DNA from: Natrinema amylolyticum
GTDB lineage: Archaea > Halobacteriota > Halobacteria > Halobacteriales > Natrialbaceae
DNA length: 64,000 bases
NCBI RefSeq assembly: GCF_020515625.1
Contig: NZ_JAIWPJ010000001.1
Location: forward strand, 1,426,001 to 1,490,000
Direction: 5' to 3'
Notes under the pieces: model-generated
Database searches by the model: none
Told to the model about the DNA's origin: nothing
Seen by the model: the letters and a program-made list of their open reading frames with translations, nothing else
In this document: in pieces, positions 51,375 through 60,752 of the stretch
Position numbering within the stretch: position 1 is the stretch's first letter
How the letters are laid out: each line of letters begins with the position of its first letter
Made by a program: the position numbers and the translations under genes

Positions 51375-53120
51375 GTGACTGACACCTGCCGCATCCTCGG
51401 GATCGAAGGCACTGCCTGGGCCGCCAGCGCAGCGGTCTTCGACGCCGAGCGCAACGACGTGTTTATCGAGAGCGACGCCTACCAACCCGAGAGCGGCGGC
51501 ATTCATCCCCGCGAAGCCGCCGAACACATGCACGAGGCCGTTCCGCGCGTCGTCGAACGGGCCCTCGAGCACGCCCGCGAGACCCACGACGGCCCAGCGA
51601 CGGAGTCGCCGGTCGACGTCGACGAGCGAAGCTCGTCGGGCCAACAGGCTGCGCCTGTTGATGCCGTCGCCTTCTCCCGCGGCCCGGGACTCGGTCCCTG
51701 CCTCCGCATCGTCGGCACGGCCGCTCGAGCACTGAGTCAGGCCCTCGACGTGCCGCTGGTCGGCGTGAACCACATGGTGGCTCACCTCGAGATCGGTCGC
51801 CACACCTCCGGCTTCGACTCGCCGGTGTGTCTCAACGCCAGCGGGGCGAACGCGCATCTGCTGGCCTACCGCAACGGGCGCTATCGCGTGCTCGGCGAGA
51901 CGATGGACACCGGCGTCGGCAACGCGATCGACAAGTTCACCCGCCACGTCGGCTGGTCTCACCCCGGTGGGCCGAAGGTCGAGGCGGCGGCCGAAGACGG
52001 CGACTACGTCGCCCTCCCCTACGTCGTCAAGGGGATGGACTTCTCCTTCTCGGGGATCATGAGCGCCGCCAAACAGGCCTACGACGATGACGTCCCGGTC
52101 GAGGACGTCTGCTACTCCCTGCAGGAGAATATTTTCGGCATGCTGACCGAAGTCTCCGAGCGCGCGCTCTCGCTGACGGGCAGCGACGAACTCGTGCTCG
52201 GCGGCGGCGTCGGCCAGAACGACCGCCTGCGCGAGATGTTAGGAGAGATGTGCGCCCAGCGCGGGGCCGAGTTCCACGCCCCCGAGCCCCGTTTCCTGCG
52301 GGACAACGCCGGCATGATCGCAGTACTGGGGGCCAAGATGTACGAGGCCGGCGATACCCTCGCGCTCGAGGACTCCCGCGTCGACCCCGACTTCCGGCCC
52401 GATCAGGTACCGGTCACGTGGCGCACGGACGAGCCCGAACTCGCGGCCGGCCGCGGTGAGACGACGGAGGGCGACCGGCAGGTCCGCGGGGCCGAAGCGC
52501 TCGTCGACATAGAGCCCGACGCCGGCCGCGTGACGAAACGTCGCGAGGTCAAGACCTACCGCCACCCCGAACTCGACGACCGGCTCCGCCGCGAGCGGAC
52601 GACGCTCGAGGCCCGACTCACCAGTCTGGCCCGTCGCGAAGGGGTGCCGACGCCCGTGCTCTCGGACGTCGATCCGCGCGAGGCGCGCCTCGAACTCGAG
52701 TACGTCGGCGAGCGGGACCTACGAGCGGAGCTGACGACCGCGGGCGTCCGCGACGTCGGTCGGCATCTCGCGCGGCTCCACCGAGCCGGGTTCGTCCACG
52801 GCGATCCGACGACGCGGAATATCCGGGTAGGGCGCGCGGGAGGTGACGCCCCATCGAACGAGCAAGCGGCCGACGGCCACGAGCACGGGTCTGATCGGAC
52901 GTTCCTCATCGACTTCGGGCTCGGCTACCACACCGACCACGTCGAGGACTACGCGATGGACCTCCACGTCTTCGACCAGAGCCTCGTCGGGACCGCCGAC
53001 GACCCCGAGCCGCTCCGCGAGGCGGTCCGGGAGGGGTATCGCGAGGTCGGCGAGGAGCGCGTGCTCGAGCGCCTGCGAGACGTCGAGGGGCGCGGGCGAT
53101 ATCAATCGAACGGCGAGTAG
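51375..53120 (+). CDS. KEOPS Kae1-Bud32 fusion: tRNA t6A synthase and kinase
   Basis: 581 residues, GTG start. Kae1 (about 1-330): metal motif H-M-V-A-H in VNHMVAHLEIGR and late Asp in FLRDNAGMIA; it transfers threonylcarbamoyl to A37 of ANN-decoding tRNAs. Bud32 (about 370-581): Lys in KRREVKTYRHPELDD, catalytic loop GFVHGDPTTRNI and DFG-like FLIDFGLGYHT; an atypical kinase/ATPase that supports Kae1. A linker of about 40 acidic residues joins them. Fusion is the rule in halobacteria. The downstream end of the rps24e-rps27ae operon supplies the message. Confidence 0.95.
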   Translation: MTDTCRILGIEGTAWAASAAVFDAERNDVFIESDAYQPESGGIHPREAAEHMHEAVPRVVERALEHARETHDGPATESPVDVDERSSSGQQAAPVDAVAFSRGPGLGPCLRIVGTAARALSQALDVPLVGVNHMVAHLEIGRHTSGFDSPVCLNASGANAHLLAYRNGRYRVLGETMDTGVGNAIDKFTRHVGWSHPGGPKVEAAAEDGDYVALPYVVKGMDFSFSGIMSAAKQAYDDDVPVEDVCYSLQENIFGMLTEVSERALSLTGSDELVLGGGVGQNDRLREMLGEMCAQRGAEFHAPEPRFLRDNAGMIAVLGAKMYEAGDTLALEDSRVDPDFRPDQVPVTWRTDEPELAAGRGETTEGDRQVRGAEALVDIEPDAGRVTKRREVKTYRHPELDDRLRRERTTLEARLTSLARREGVPTPVLSDVDPREARLELEYVGERDLRAELTTAGVRDVGRHLARLHRAGFVHGDPTTRNIRVGRAGGDAPSNEQAADGHEHGSDRTFLIDFGLGYHTDHVEDYAMDLHVFDQSLVGTADDPEPLREAVREGYREVGEERVLERLRDVEGRGRYQSNGE

Positions 53121-53207
53121 CTCCCCGGTCGGCCGCCTGCGGGCGGCCGATTGCACCGATCGTCACAGCACACAATACTCTTATCAGGGGAGGACGTATC
53201 ACCTGCC

Positions 53208-53492
53208 ATGGCAGAGAAGCCGACTTCCGGTGAGATTCTTGGGGTCCCGTACAACTTCGAACGACCGAGCATCAGTCGCATGCTCTCGTCGTACTGGCAG
53301 CCCGGCGAAGGGATGCTCGTCGAGAAACCCTTCGGCGTCGGCTACACTCTGAACCTCGCCAACTGGCGCTCGTGGATCGTCGTCGCCGTCGCCGGCGCGC
53401 TCCTCTGGCAACAGGAGCAGGGCGCGTCCGAGGGCGGCGAGGACACCGCGGACGAACCCGTCGAGGTCATCGTCGACGACCAGGACGACTGA
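53208..53492 (+). CDS. DUF5808 protein
   Basis: 94 residues from ATG 53208. GVPYNFERPSISRMLSSYWQ followed by PFGVGYTLNLANWRSW is the DUF5808 pattern. A C-terminal hydrophobic helix (WIVVAVAGALLW) is followed by an acidic tail. Function unknown. It lies 87 bases after the Kae1-Bud32 gene, with its own TATA-like aatactctta. Confidence 0.8.
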   Translation: MAEKPTSGEILGVPYNFERPSISRMLSSYWQPGEGMLVEKPFGVGYTLNLANWRSWIVVAVAGALLWQQEQGASEGGEDTADEPVEVIVDDQDD

Positions 53493-53627
53493 GATCGCAC
53501 TGTTTTCGCCGTCGCGTCCTCGAGACCGAGAGCCGCGCCTCGAGCGGCTGCTGCGGAATCGCAGTTCGAGATTGTGACCCGGAGAGACCGAATCTTCTAC
53601 TAGACGGAGTCGAAACACGGTGACACT

Positions 53628-54554
53628 ATGCGAGACGAAGCGTACGACTTCGCGGTCGCTCGCGATGGAAGCGGTGATTTCGAGTCCGTCCAGGCCGCGA
53701 TCGACGCGGTCCCCGACTTCCGGGACGCGGAGACGACGATCCTCGTCGAACGCGGGACCTACGAGGAGAAATTGGTGGTGCCGACGTCCAAGACGAACGT
53801 GACCCTCGTCGGTGCGGACCCCGAAGAGACGGTCCTCACCTACGACGACTACAACGGTAAGGAGAACCGCTTCGGCGAGGAGATGGGGACCACCGAGTCC
53901 TCGAGTTGCTTCCTCTTCGGCGACGACTTCACGGCGCGGGACCTCACGTTTCAGAACACGGCGGGCGCCGTGGGACAGGCCGTGGCCGTCCGGGTCGACG
54001 GCGACCGCGCCGTCTTCGAGAACTGCCGATTTCTGGGCCACCAGGACACCCTCTACACCCACGGCGAGGACAGCCGCCAGTACTACCGCGACTGCTATAT
54101 CGAGGGGCGAGTCGACTTCATCTTCGGCTGGTCGACGGCCGTCTTCGAGGACTGCGAGATCTTCTGCACCGGCGACGAAGGCTACGTGACGGCCGCTTCG
54201 ACGACCGAGGACACAGACTACGGCTACCTCTTCCGGGACTGCGAGATCACGGGCGACGCGCCCGCAGACTCCTTTTACCTGGGCCGGCCGTGGCGGCCGT
54301 ACGCGCAGACGGTGTTTGCTCACTGCTATCTGGGCGACCACGTACGGCCCGAGGGGTGGCACAACTGGCGGGACCCCGACAAGGAGGAGACCGCCTTCTA
54401 CGCCGAGTACGAGAACGAGAGCCCCGGCTTCGCGCCCGACGAGCGCGTCGACTGGGCCCACCAGTTGACCGACGAGGAGGCCGCCGCGTACACCCTCGAG
54501 ACCGTCTTCGACGGCTGGGACCCGCTCGAGCGGCTCGCGGAGGCCGCGCGCTGA
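53628..54554 (+). CDS. Pectinesterase (CE8), apparently without signal peptide
   Basis: 308 residues, a right-handed parallel beta helix. All family motifs are present: GTYEEKL, VGQAVAVRVD, GHQDTLYT, DFIFGWSTAVFE (catalytic Asp) and LGRPWRPYAQTVF (catalytic Arg). It removes methyl esters from pectin. The protein starts MRDEAYDFAVARDGSGDFES, right at the first strand, with no export signal; most homologs are secreted. It may act on imported oligosaccharides, or the true start may differ. No other pectin gene is in the window. Confidence 0.88.
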   Translation: MRDEAYDFAVARDGSGDFESVQAAIDAVPDFRDAETTILVERGTYEEKLVVPTSKTNVTLVGADPEETVLTYDDYNGKENRFGEEMGTTESSSCFLFGDDFTARDLTFQNTAGAVGQAVAVRVDGDRAVFENCRFLGHQDTLYTHGEDSRQYYRDCYIEGRVDFIFGWSTAVFEDCEIFCTGDEGYVTAASTTEDTDYGYLFRDCEITGDAPADSFYLGRPWRPYAQTVFAHCYLGDHVRPEGWHNWRDPDKEETAFYAEYENESPGFAPDERVDWAHQLTDEEAAAYTLETVFDGWDPLERLAEAAR

Positions 54555-54560
54555 TCGGGG

Positions 54561-56231
54561 TCAGCGGTCGACTTCGCCCATGATACAGTCGAGGCTCCCG
54601 ATCGACGCGATCAGGTCGGCGACGTACTCACCGCGAGCGATCTCGGGCAGCGCGGAGAGGTTCGAGAAGCACGGGCTGCGGATCTTGAACCGCGCCGGCG
54701 CGTCGGTACCGTCCGCACGAATGTAGATCCCGAGTTCGCCCTTCGCCCCCTCGACGGCCCGATAGATCTCTGCGTCGGCGTCGGGTTTGAGCGTTCTGGG
54801 GACGTTGCGCTGGATCGCTCGCTCGTCCTCGGGCCAGTCCTCGAGCAGGTCCAGACACTGATCGACGATCTTCGCGGACTCCTCGATCTCCCGCAGTCGA
54901 ACGAGCAGCCGAGAGTAGTTGTCGCCGTCGGGTTCGATGACGACGTCCCACTCGAGGTTCGAGTAGTAGCCGTAGGGATCGTCTCGCCGGAGGTCGTAGT
55001 CGATGCCGGAGCCGCGGGCGACGGGGCCGGTACAGCCGTATCGCTTCGCCGCGTCGGACGCTAAGACCCCGGTATCGACGCAGCGGCGCTGGAAGATCTC
55101 GTTGGTGACCAGCAGCTCGTGATACTCGTCGATCTTGGCGGGGAAGCTATCGAGCACGTCCCGGACGCCCGCGATGAACTCCCCGCGGGGTTCGGGCAGA
55201 TCCCAGGCGACCCCGCCCAGCCGGAAGTAGTTGAACATCATCCGCTGGCCGGTCAGCTCCTCGAGCACGTCCAGGACGAGTTCGCGGTCGCGGATGGCGT
55301 ACTGGAAGGCGGCGCAGAACTCGCCGACGATGTCCAGCGCGTAAGTGCCGACGGCGATGAAGTGGGAGGCCAGCCGCGAGAGTTCGGCTCCCATCGTTCG
55401 GATCACCTGCGCGTACTCGGGGACCTCGATGTCGGCCAAGTCCTCCGCGGCGCGGGCGTAGGCCCACTCGTTCAGGAGTCCCGAGGACACCCAGTCCCAG
55501 CGGTCCGGATAGGGCATGATCTGGTAGCGATAGGTGCTCTGCTGGCACATCTGTTCCTCACAGCGGTGGATGTAGCCGATGTCGGGGTCGACGTCGACGA
55601 CCGTTTCGCCGTCCAGCACCGCCTTCACGTGGAGCACGCCGTGCGTCGACGGATGGTGCGGGCCGATGTTGAGAAACATCGTCTCCGACGCGGCGTCGTG
55701 CTCGTCGCCCGCGATGGGGTTGGCGTGCTCCGAGAGGGTGACGACCTGCGGTTGCTCCTGATCATAGGATCTCGAGAGGGGATGTCCCTGCCACGTTTCA
55801 GGGAGGAGGATCCGCCGCGGGTCGGGATGGTCCTCGTACTCGATCCCGACGAGGTCGTAGGCCTCGCGCTCGTGCCACTCCGCGGTCCGGTAGACCGGCG
55901 CGGCCGACTCGCTGACCGGATCGTCGACCGGCGTCGGGACGACGACGCTCACCTCGCGCATCGGATCGGCGTAGGACTTCAGGTGGTAGATCGTCTCGAA
56001 CCGGTCCGGGTACTGTTGGGCCGTCACGCAGGAACAGTGGTCGAACCCCGCCTCGTCTCGCAGCGTCGCGAGGACGTCCCGAACCTCGTCCGGCCGGATC
56101 ACGACCGCGGGCGCGTTCTCGTGGTCGTCCCGACCGAGGACCGCGTCGCCGAGCAGACTCTCGAGGTCGATCTCCCCCGCCGAATCCCTCGTCCCGGTCC
56201 CCCGGGACTCGAGCGTCGAACCTGGTGCCAT
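54561..56231 (-). CDS. NADH dehydrogenase-like complex subunit CD (NuoCD fusion)
   Basis: 556 residues. The N-terminal 170 residues are the NuoC (30-kDa) domain (EWHEREAYDLVGIEYEDHPDPRR); the rest is NuoD (49-kDa) with FLNIGPHHPSTHGVLHVKAV, GYIHRCEE and MGAELSRLASH. Together they form the quinone-site side of the peripheral arm of complex I. It stands alone, convergent with pectinesterase, with no nuoB, H, I or other subunit nearby, although halobacteria keep nuo genes in one operon. It is probably a second copy. Confidence 0.9.
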   Translation of the reverse strand: MAPGSTLESRGTGTRDSAGEIDLESLLGDAVLGRDDHENAPAVVIRPDEVRDVLATLRDEAGFDHCSCVTAQQYPDRFETIYHLKSYADPMREVSVVVPTPVDDPVSESAAPVYRTAEWHEREAYDLVGIEYEDHPDPRRILLPETWQGHPLSRSYDQEQPQVVTLSEHANPIAGDEHDAASETMFLNIGPHHPSTHGVLHVKAVLDGETVVDVDPDIGYIHRCEEQMCQQSTYRYQIMPYPDRWDWVSSGLLNEWAYARAAEDLADIEVPEYAQVIRTMGAELSRLASHFIAVGTYALDIVGEFCAAFQYAIRDRELVLDVLEELTGQRMMFNYFRLGGVAWDLPEPRGEFIAGVRDVLDSFPAKIDEYHELLVTNEIFQRRCVDTGVLASDAAKRYGCTGPVARGSGIDYDLRRDDPYGYYSNLEWDVVIEPDGDNYSRLLVRLREIEESAKIVDQCLDLLEDWPEDERAIQRNVPRTLKPDADAEIYRAVEGAKGELGIYIRADGTDAPARFKIRSPCFSNLSALPEIARGEYVADLIASIGSLDCIMGEVDR

Positions 56232-56314
56232 ACGCCGCTGTTCGGCGACGAGAGACGAGTCGATTCTGCGACAGCCACTAGGCTATTTATATACGCAGAC
56301 CGGATCCTCCGGCC

Positions 56315-56965
56315 GTGAAGACGGTTCGGCTCACGCTGCGGTACGACGCCGAGACGATCCATCCGATGCACCGGTTCGTCGCCGAGAGCGACGCCTTCGA
56401 CGCCTATCGGATGGTCCACGGCAACTTCGCCGGGGACGACGACAACGCCTTCATCTTCCACGTCGTCGGCGATCCGGACGTCTACGAGGCCGCGCTCGCG
56501 GACACCGGCCGGGTGAGCGAGTACGAACTCACGCGGACCGGCGATCGGACGTTCACCGTCTACGTGCGCGACGTGCCCGAGGGCGTCGACGAGCGCCTCC
56601 TCGAGCTCTTCACGGAGCGGAGTCTGGTCGTGCTGCCGCCGCTGGAGTACCGGTCGGACTGGACGGTTCGATTTTCCGTCGTCGGCGAGTCCGCCGACCT
56701 CCGGCGGGCGCTCGAGGGGATACCCGACGGCATCGAGACGACCGTCGACCGCGTCGGCGAGTACGACGGGGGCGACGCCGCGGTCGGCGCGCTGACGGCG
56801 CGCCAGCGGGAGACCCTGCGAGTGGCTCGCGACCTCGGATACTTCGACGTCCCACGATCGGCGAGCGTCGAGGACGTCGCCGCCGAACTCGACTGTGCGC
56901 CCGGGACGGCCGCCGAACACCTCCGGAAGGCGGAGGCGACCGTGATGGACGCCCTCGAGCTGTAG
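56315..56965 (+). CDS. Bacterio-opsin-activator-type HTH regulator, second in the window
   Basis: 216 residues, GTG start with TATA (ctatttatatacg, 56283-56295) 20-30 bases before it: nearly leaderless. N-terminal sensor half (VRLTLRYDAETIHPMHRFVA), C-terminal HTH_10 domain (LTARQRETLRVARDLGYFDV; recognition region EDVAAELDCAPGTAAEHLRK). It is divergent from nuoCD across 84 bases. Regulation of that gene is plausible but untested. Confidence 0.85.
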   Translation: MKTVRLTLRYDAETIHPMHRFVAESDAFDAYRMVHGNFAGDDDNAFIFHVVGDPDVYEAALADTGRVSEYELTRTGDRTFTVYVRDVPEGVDERLLELFTERSLVVLPPLEYRSDWTVRFSVVGESADLRRALEGIPDGIETTVDRVGEYDGGDAAVGALTARQRETLRVARDLGYFDVPRSASVEDVAAELDCAPGTAAEHLRKAEATVMDALEL

Positions 56966-57071
56966 CGAGGGGCCGCTGTGGACGCGACCGCTACTCCGAC
57001 ACGTACGCCTCGAGCGGCAGTGCGAACGGGCAACCGACGCCTATTTTCCGTCCGCGGACGCCGCCTCGTAC

Positions 57072-57623
57072 ATGGCCATTCGATTCGTCACCGGCAACGA
57101 GGGGAAGGTCCGCGAGGCGCGGGACTACCTCTCCGGGATCGAGCCCGTCGAGCAGATCGAGTACGATTACACCGAGGTCCAGAGCGACTCGCTCGAGGAG
57201 ATCGCGGCCCACGGTGCTCGGGAGGCGTTCGAGGAACTCGGAAGCGACGATCCGGTGCTCGTCGACGACGCGGGGCTGTTCGTCGACGCGCTGGGCGGGT
57301 TTCCGGGCCCGTACTCGGCGTACGTCGAGGACACCGTCGGCGTCGAGCGACTCTGGCGGCTCGCGAGCGAGGAGGAGAACCGGCGCGCGAAGTTCCGGAC
57401 CGTCCTCGCGTACGCGGACGAGACCGGCACCGAGACGTTCGCGGGCTCGGTCGCGGGCACCCTCGTCGCGCCCCGCGGCGAGGGCGGGTTCGGCTACGAC
57501 CCGATCTTCGAGTACAACGGGCAGACGATGGCCGAGATGAGTACCGAGGAGAAGAACGCGATTTCGCATCGCGGCCGCGCGCTGGCGACGTTCGCGGAGT
57601 GGTACGCCGGCCGCGACGAGTAG
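57072..57623 (+). CDS. XTP/dITP pyrophosphatase (HAM1/RdgB family)
   Basis: 183 residues. FVTGNEGKVREARDYL is the first nucleotide loop; VDDAGLFVDALGGFPGPYSA holds the catalytic Asp pair; GEGGFGYDPIFEYNG and SHRGRAL close the pocket. It removes deaminated purine nucleotides (ITP, XTP) from the pool. Length matches the family. It is convergent with the GuaB-family gene, with 21 bases between stops. Confidence 0.93.
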   Translation: MAIRFVTGNEGKVREARDYLSGIEPVEQIEYDYTEVQSDSLEEIAAHGAREAFEELGSDDPVLVDDAGLFVDALGGFPGPYSAYVEDTVGVERLWRLASEEENRRAKFRTVLAYADETGTETFAGSVAGTLVAPRGEGGFGYDPIFEYNGQTMAEMSTEEKNAISHRGRALATFAEWYAGRDE

Positions 57624-57644
57624 CGCGCCGAATCCCGATCGGCG

Positions 57645-58775
57645 TTAGTCGTCTCCTTCCGCAGTGGTTTCGACCGCGTCGTCGTCCGCCGCGAGCTGCG
57701 CTTCGGTGACCGTCTTCGCTTCGCTCTCGACGCTGACGCCCTCCCAGTCCTGATCCGCGTGGTAGCCCTCGCGCTCCTTCGCGCTCGGGGCGACGCGGAT
57801 GAACTCGGCCTTCTCGCGGGCGTCCGGGATCGTCTCCCCGCCGCAGTAGGAGAGTCCCGACTGGATGCCGGCACAGAACTCGTCGACGACATCGCCGACC
57901 GGCCCCTTGTACGGGGTCAGGGCCTCGACGCCCTCGTCGGCGCGAACGTCGCTCTCCTTGTCGTCGCGGTTCTCGGCGGCCGTCGTGGTCGCCATCCCCC
58001 GCGAGCGTTTGTACCGCGCGCCGTCGACCTCGACGACCGCACCGGGCGCTTCCGCGGTGCCGGCCAACAGGCTCCCCAGCATCACGGTGTCGGCTCCCGC
58101 CATCAGGGCCTTGACCGCGTCGCCGGACGTTCGAATCCCGCCGTCGGCGCAGATCGTCACGTCGAGGTCCTCGGCCGCCGCTGCGCAGTCGTCAATGGCG
58201 GTCAACTGCGGGACGCCCGCGCCCGCCACCTTCCGGGTGGTACAGTGAGAGCCGGGCCCGATGCCGACCTTCACGCAGTCCGCGCCGGCGGCCGCGAGGT
58301 CCTCGACGCCGGCGGGCGTCGCGACGTTGCCGGCGACGAGGTCGATATCGGGGAACTCCGCTCGGAGCTCCTCGACGGCCTCGAGCGTCCGCTCGAGGTG
58401 CCCGTGGGCCACGTCGACGACGAGGGCGTCGACGCCGGCCTCGATCAGGGCGGCGCTGCGGCCAATGTAGTCTTCGTTGATACCCACCGCGGCGGCCACC
58501 TGCTCGTCGGCGTCGGTGACCCGCTCGACCTGGTCGGCCTGTTCGGCCGGCGTGAGAAAGCGGTGGATGACGCCGATCCCGCCGGCGCGCGAGAGTTCGA
58601 CCGCCAGTTCGGCCTCCGTGACGGTGTCCATCGCGGCGGAGACCAGCGGTGCGTCCAGTTCGACGGTCGGCGTGAGCCGCGTCGAGAGGGCGACGTCGTC
58701 GCGGCTGTCGACCGGCGAGCGCTTCGGAACGAGGAGCACGTCACCGTAGCTCAATCCGATTCGTAGATCGTTCAT
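57645..58775 (-). CDS. GuaB-family protein (IMP dehydrogenase/GMP reductase) without CBS domains
   Basis: 376 residues from ATG 58775. The TIM barrel shows [14 protein letters not shown], the catalytic Cys loop [29 protein letters not shown] and [12 protein letters not shown] regulatory domains between strands are absent. In IMP dehydrogenases an Arg-Tyr pair (as in DRYF) of the mobile flap activates water; at the corresponding spot here the sequence is ENRDDK, without the Tyr. That favours a GMP-reductase-like reaction, but [11 protein letters not shown] is dehydrogenase-like. A C-terminal acidic tail follows. Confidence 0.8.
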   Translation of the reverse strand: MNDLRIGLSYGDVLLVPKRSPVDSRDDVALSTRLTPTVELDAPLVSAAMDTVTEAELAVELSRAGGIGVIHRFLTPAEQADQVERVTDADEQVAAAVGINEDYIGRSAALIEAGVDALVVDVAHGHLERTLEAVEELRAEFPDIDLVAGNVATPAGVEDLAAAGADCVKVGIGPGSHCTTRKVAGAGVPQLTAIDDCAAAAEDLDVTICADGGIRTSGDAVKALMAGADTVMLGSLLAGTAEAPGAVVEVDGARYKRSRGMATTTAAENRDDKESDVRADEGVEALTPYKGPVGDVVDEFCAGIQSGLSYCGGETIPDAREKAEFIRVAPSAKEREGYHADQDWEGVSVESEAKTVTEAQLAADDDAVETTAEGDD

Positions 58776-58880
58776 TCCCCTCACCATTCACGCATCCCGG
58801 GCTGATAAGGGTCCCGTCTCGCATCGGCCCGCGAGGACGCCCTCCGCAGATCCGATATCGACTCGTCGCCGTGACTGCCG

Positions 58881-59360
58881 TCAGGCTCGCGGGTCCCGAT
58901 CCGGGCCCGGATACTCGCCGCCCTCGACGACCTCGTACAGGCTCGCGGGGTCGAACAGGCGGGCGAACGCGTCCGGCGGACGGACGCTGACGGAGACGCG
59001 GGGCTGCAGGGTCAGGCCGGCCGCCGCCGACCGGAGCCGGTCGTCGTACGACAGCAGGTGGGCCGCCTCGCCCCGATAGGCCGACGCCAGTCCCGGATGG
59101 TCACCCTCAGGCTGGTCGACCGCGACGCGCTCGGCGTCGAGCCGTTCGCGGTGGTCCGCGGCGAGATCGGCGTCGGCCAGCGCCGTCACGAGGCGTTCCG
59201 TCTGCTCGAGCAGCGGGTCGCTGGCGACGAGGTCGACCCAGGAGTGGCGGCGGACGTGATCCAACGCCTCGCGCGCGTCGCCGCCGACGAGCAGATCCGC
59301 CGCGAGCACGTCGGCATCGGCGACGACGCGGGCGGGGTTCGGTTCGTCGCGTTCAGGCAT
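58881..59360 (-). CDS. PIN-domain-like protein
   Basis: 159 residues. Acidic positions expected of a PIN nuclease are seen: Asp in VVADADVLAADLL, Glu in LEQTERLV and Asp in HLLSYDDRLRSA. The fold is a metal RNase often used as a VapC toxin. Halobacterial members of this type are solitary or follow a tiny upstream gene, as here: its ATG overlaps the stop of the 35-residue gene by 8 bases. Target RNA unknown. Confidence 0.7.
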   Translation of the reverse strand: MPERDEPNPARVVADADVLAADLLVGGDAREALDHVRRHSWVDLVASDPLLEQTERLVTALADADLAADHRERLDAERVAVDQPEGDHPGLASAYRGEAAHLLSYDDRLRSAAAGLTLQPRVSVSVRPPDAFARLFDPASLYEVVEGGEYPGPDRDPRA

Positions 59361-59460
59361 CGCTCTCCTCCCGGATCGCCGCGAGTTCGTCTCGGATCGC
59401 CTCGCGGTCGCCGTCGTACTCCGCTCCGCGGTCGAACAGATCGGCCCAGCTTGCGCTCAT
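59353..59460 (-). CDS. 35-residue protein upstream of the PIN gene
   Basis: ATG 59460 to TGA 59355-59353. The sequence (SASWADLFDRGAEYDGDREA then DELAAIREE) is a helical mini-protein that I have seen in the same position before halobacterial PIN genes. The 8-base overlap implies coupled translation. An antitoxin or binding-partner role is inferred from arrangement only; it lacks a DNA-binding motif. Confidence 0.6.
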   Translation of the reverse strand: MSASWADLFDRGAEYDGDREAIRDELAAIREESDA

Positions 59461-59528
59461 CGATGGCGGTTGGGACTATGGGATCAAAGGTCGTCCGGCT
59501 CGTGGTCGCGACCGACCGCCCGAGACGC

Positions 59529-60632
59529 TCACGACCGCCGGGAGAGCAGCCAGAAGGCGACGGTGCCGAGGACGAACGCGACGCCGACGTTGCCGGCGAG
59601 GCCGACGACCCCGACGGCGGCGACGAGGGCGAGCGATCGGCGATCGTCGACGGGCGCGAACGCCGCGCGAGCCAACTCGAGCGCGACGACGACGAGCAGG
59701 ACGCCCAGAATCGCCATCGGGAAGGCGGCGAGCACGGCTCCGGCGGCAACCAGCGCGAGCGCGAGGTAGCCGATCCCCAGTAGCACGTTCGCGCCGCCGG
59801 TTCGCGCGCCGAAGGCGTACTTCCCGGCGAGGCCGCCGCTGCCGTGGCACATCGGCACGCCGCCCAGCGGGATCGCCGCGAGGCAGGTGACGCCCATGCT
59901 CGTCGAGAGCGCGTCCGCCGAGATATCTCGGTCGTAGAGGTCGCCACAAAGCAGGGCGGTCGCGATCGCGGCGTTGCCGACCGTCATCCCGAGCTGGGCG
60001 ACGGTCCCCTCGACGGCGGCCGTCGTCAGCGAGGGCGTCCCGGCGGGAAAGACCGCGAGTTCGGGCACCGACGCCGTCGGCACCCCCGCCGTCGCGACGG
60101 CCGCGACGCCGCCGATTCCGAGCACCACCAGCACGCTCGCCTGCCGGTAGCCCGCGAGCGCCAGCAGGCCGACCGCGACGAGCCCGCCCGCCGCCATCGG
60201 CAGGTTCCTGATCGAGAGGTCGACGGCCGCCTCGAGCAAGAGCAAGGCCACGGCGAGTTGCACGCCGCGGACGACTGGCTCGCCGACGACCCGCTGGAGC
60301 CGACCGACGAGCCCCAGTCGCCCGACGGCGAGGAGGACCCCGCCGGCGAGTAACCCGGCGGCGGCGAGTTCGGCGTAGGACAGCGCGCCGACGACCGCAA
60401 GCCCGATCAGCGCCTTCATCGGTTCGACCGAGAGCGGCAGCCCGTAGTACACTCCCCAGACGATCTGGAAGACGCCGAAGCCGACCAGGACGTGGGGCAA
60501 CGAGACGCTCGTCGTCGCCCCTAACGCCACGAGCAGCGGCAGTACAGTAACCGAATCACCTAGCGCACCCGTGAGTTCGCTCGCGGAGAACTCGATGTCG
60601 GAATCGGTCCGGGATCGGAGCGAGTACGCCAT
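59529..60632 (-). CDS. MOT1-type molybdate/sulfate transporter
   Basis: 367 residues with about ten TM helices. The N-terminus SELTGALGDSVTVLPLLVAL and the segment FQIVWGVYYGLPLSVEPMKA are the two signatures of the MOT1 (plant/algal molybdate) branch related to SulP carriers. It has no STAS domain. It would import molybdate (for molybdopterin enzymes) or sulfate. It is leftward, 68 bases upstream of the PIN pair, probably independent. Confidence 0.85.
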   Translation of the reverse strand: MAYSLRSRTDSDIEFSASELTGALGDSVTVLPLLVALGATTSVSLPHVLVGFGVFQIVWGVYYGLPLSVEPMKALIGLAVVGALSYAELAAAGLLAGGVLLAVGRLGLVGRLQRVVGEPVVRGVQLAVALLLLEAAVDLSIRNLPMAAGGLVAVGLLALAGYRQASVLVVLGIGGVAAVATAGVPTASVPELAVFPAGTPSLTTAAVEGTVAQLGMTVGNAAIATALLCGDLYDRDISADALSTSMGVTCLAAIPLGGVPMCHGSGGLAGKYAFGARTGGANVLLGIGYLALALVAAGAVLAAFPMAILGVLLVVVALELARAAFAPVDDRRSLALVAAVGVVGLAGNVGVAFVLGTVAFWLLSRRS

Positions 60633-60752
60633 CTATACCCGATATGAGACCACTATCCTTGACTCTTGGCAGTAACTCCTCACGGTTTGTTCCGACCTCG
60701 ATTGAAACGTTTTTCAGTTACGTCGGCGAGACGGAGCCCGCCGAAGTCGTCG

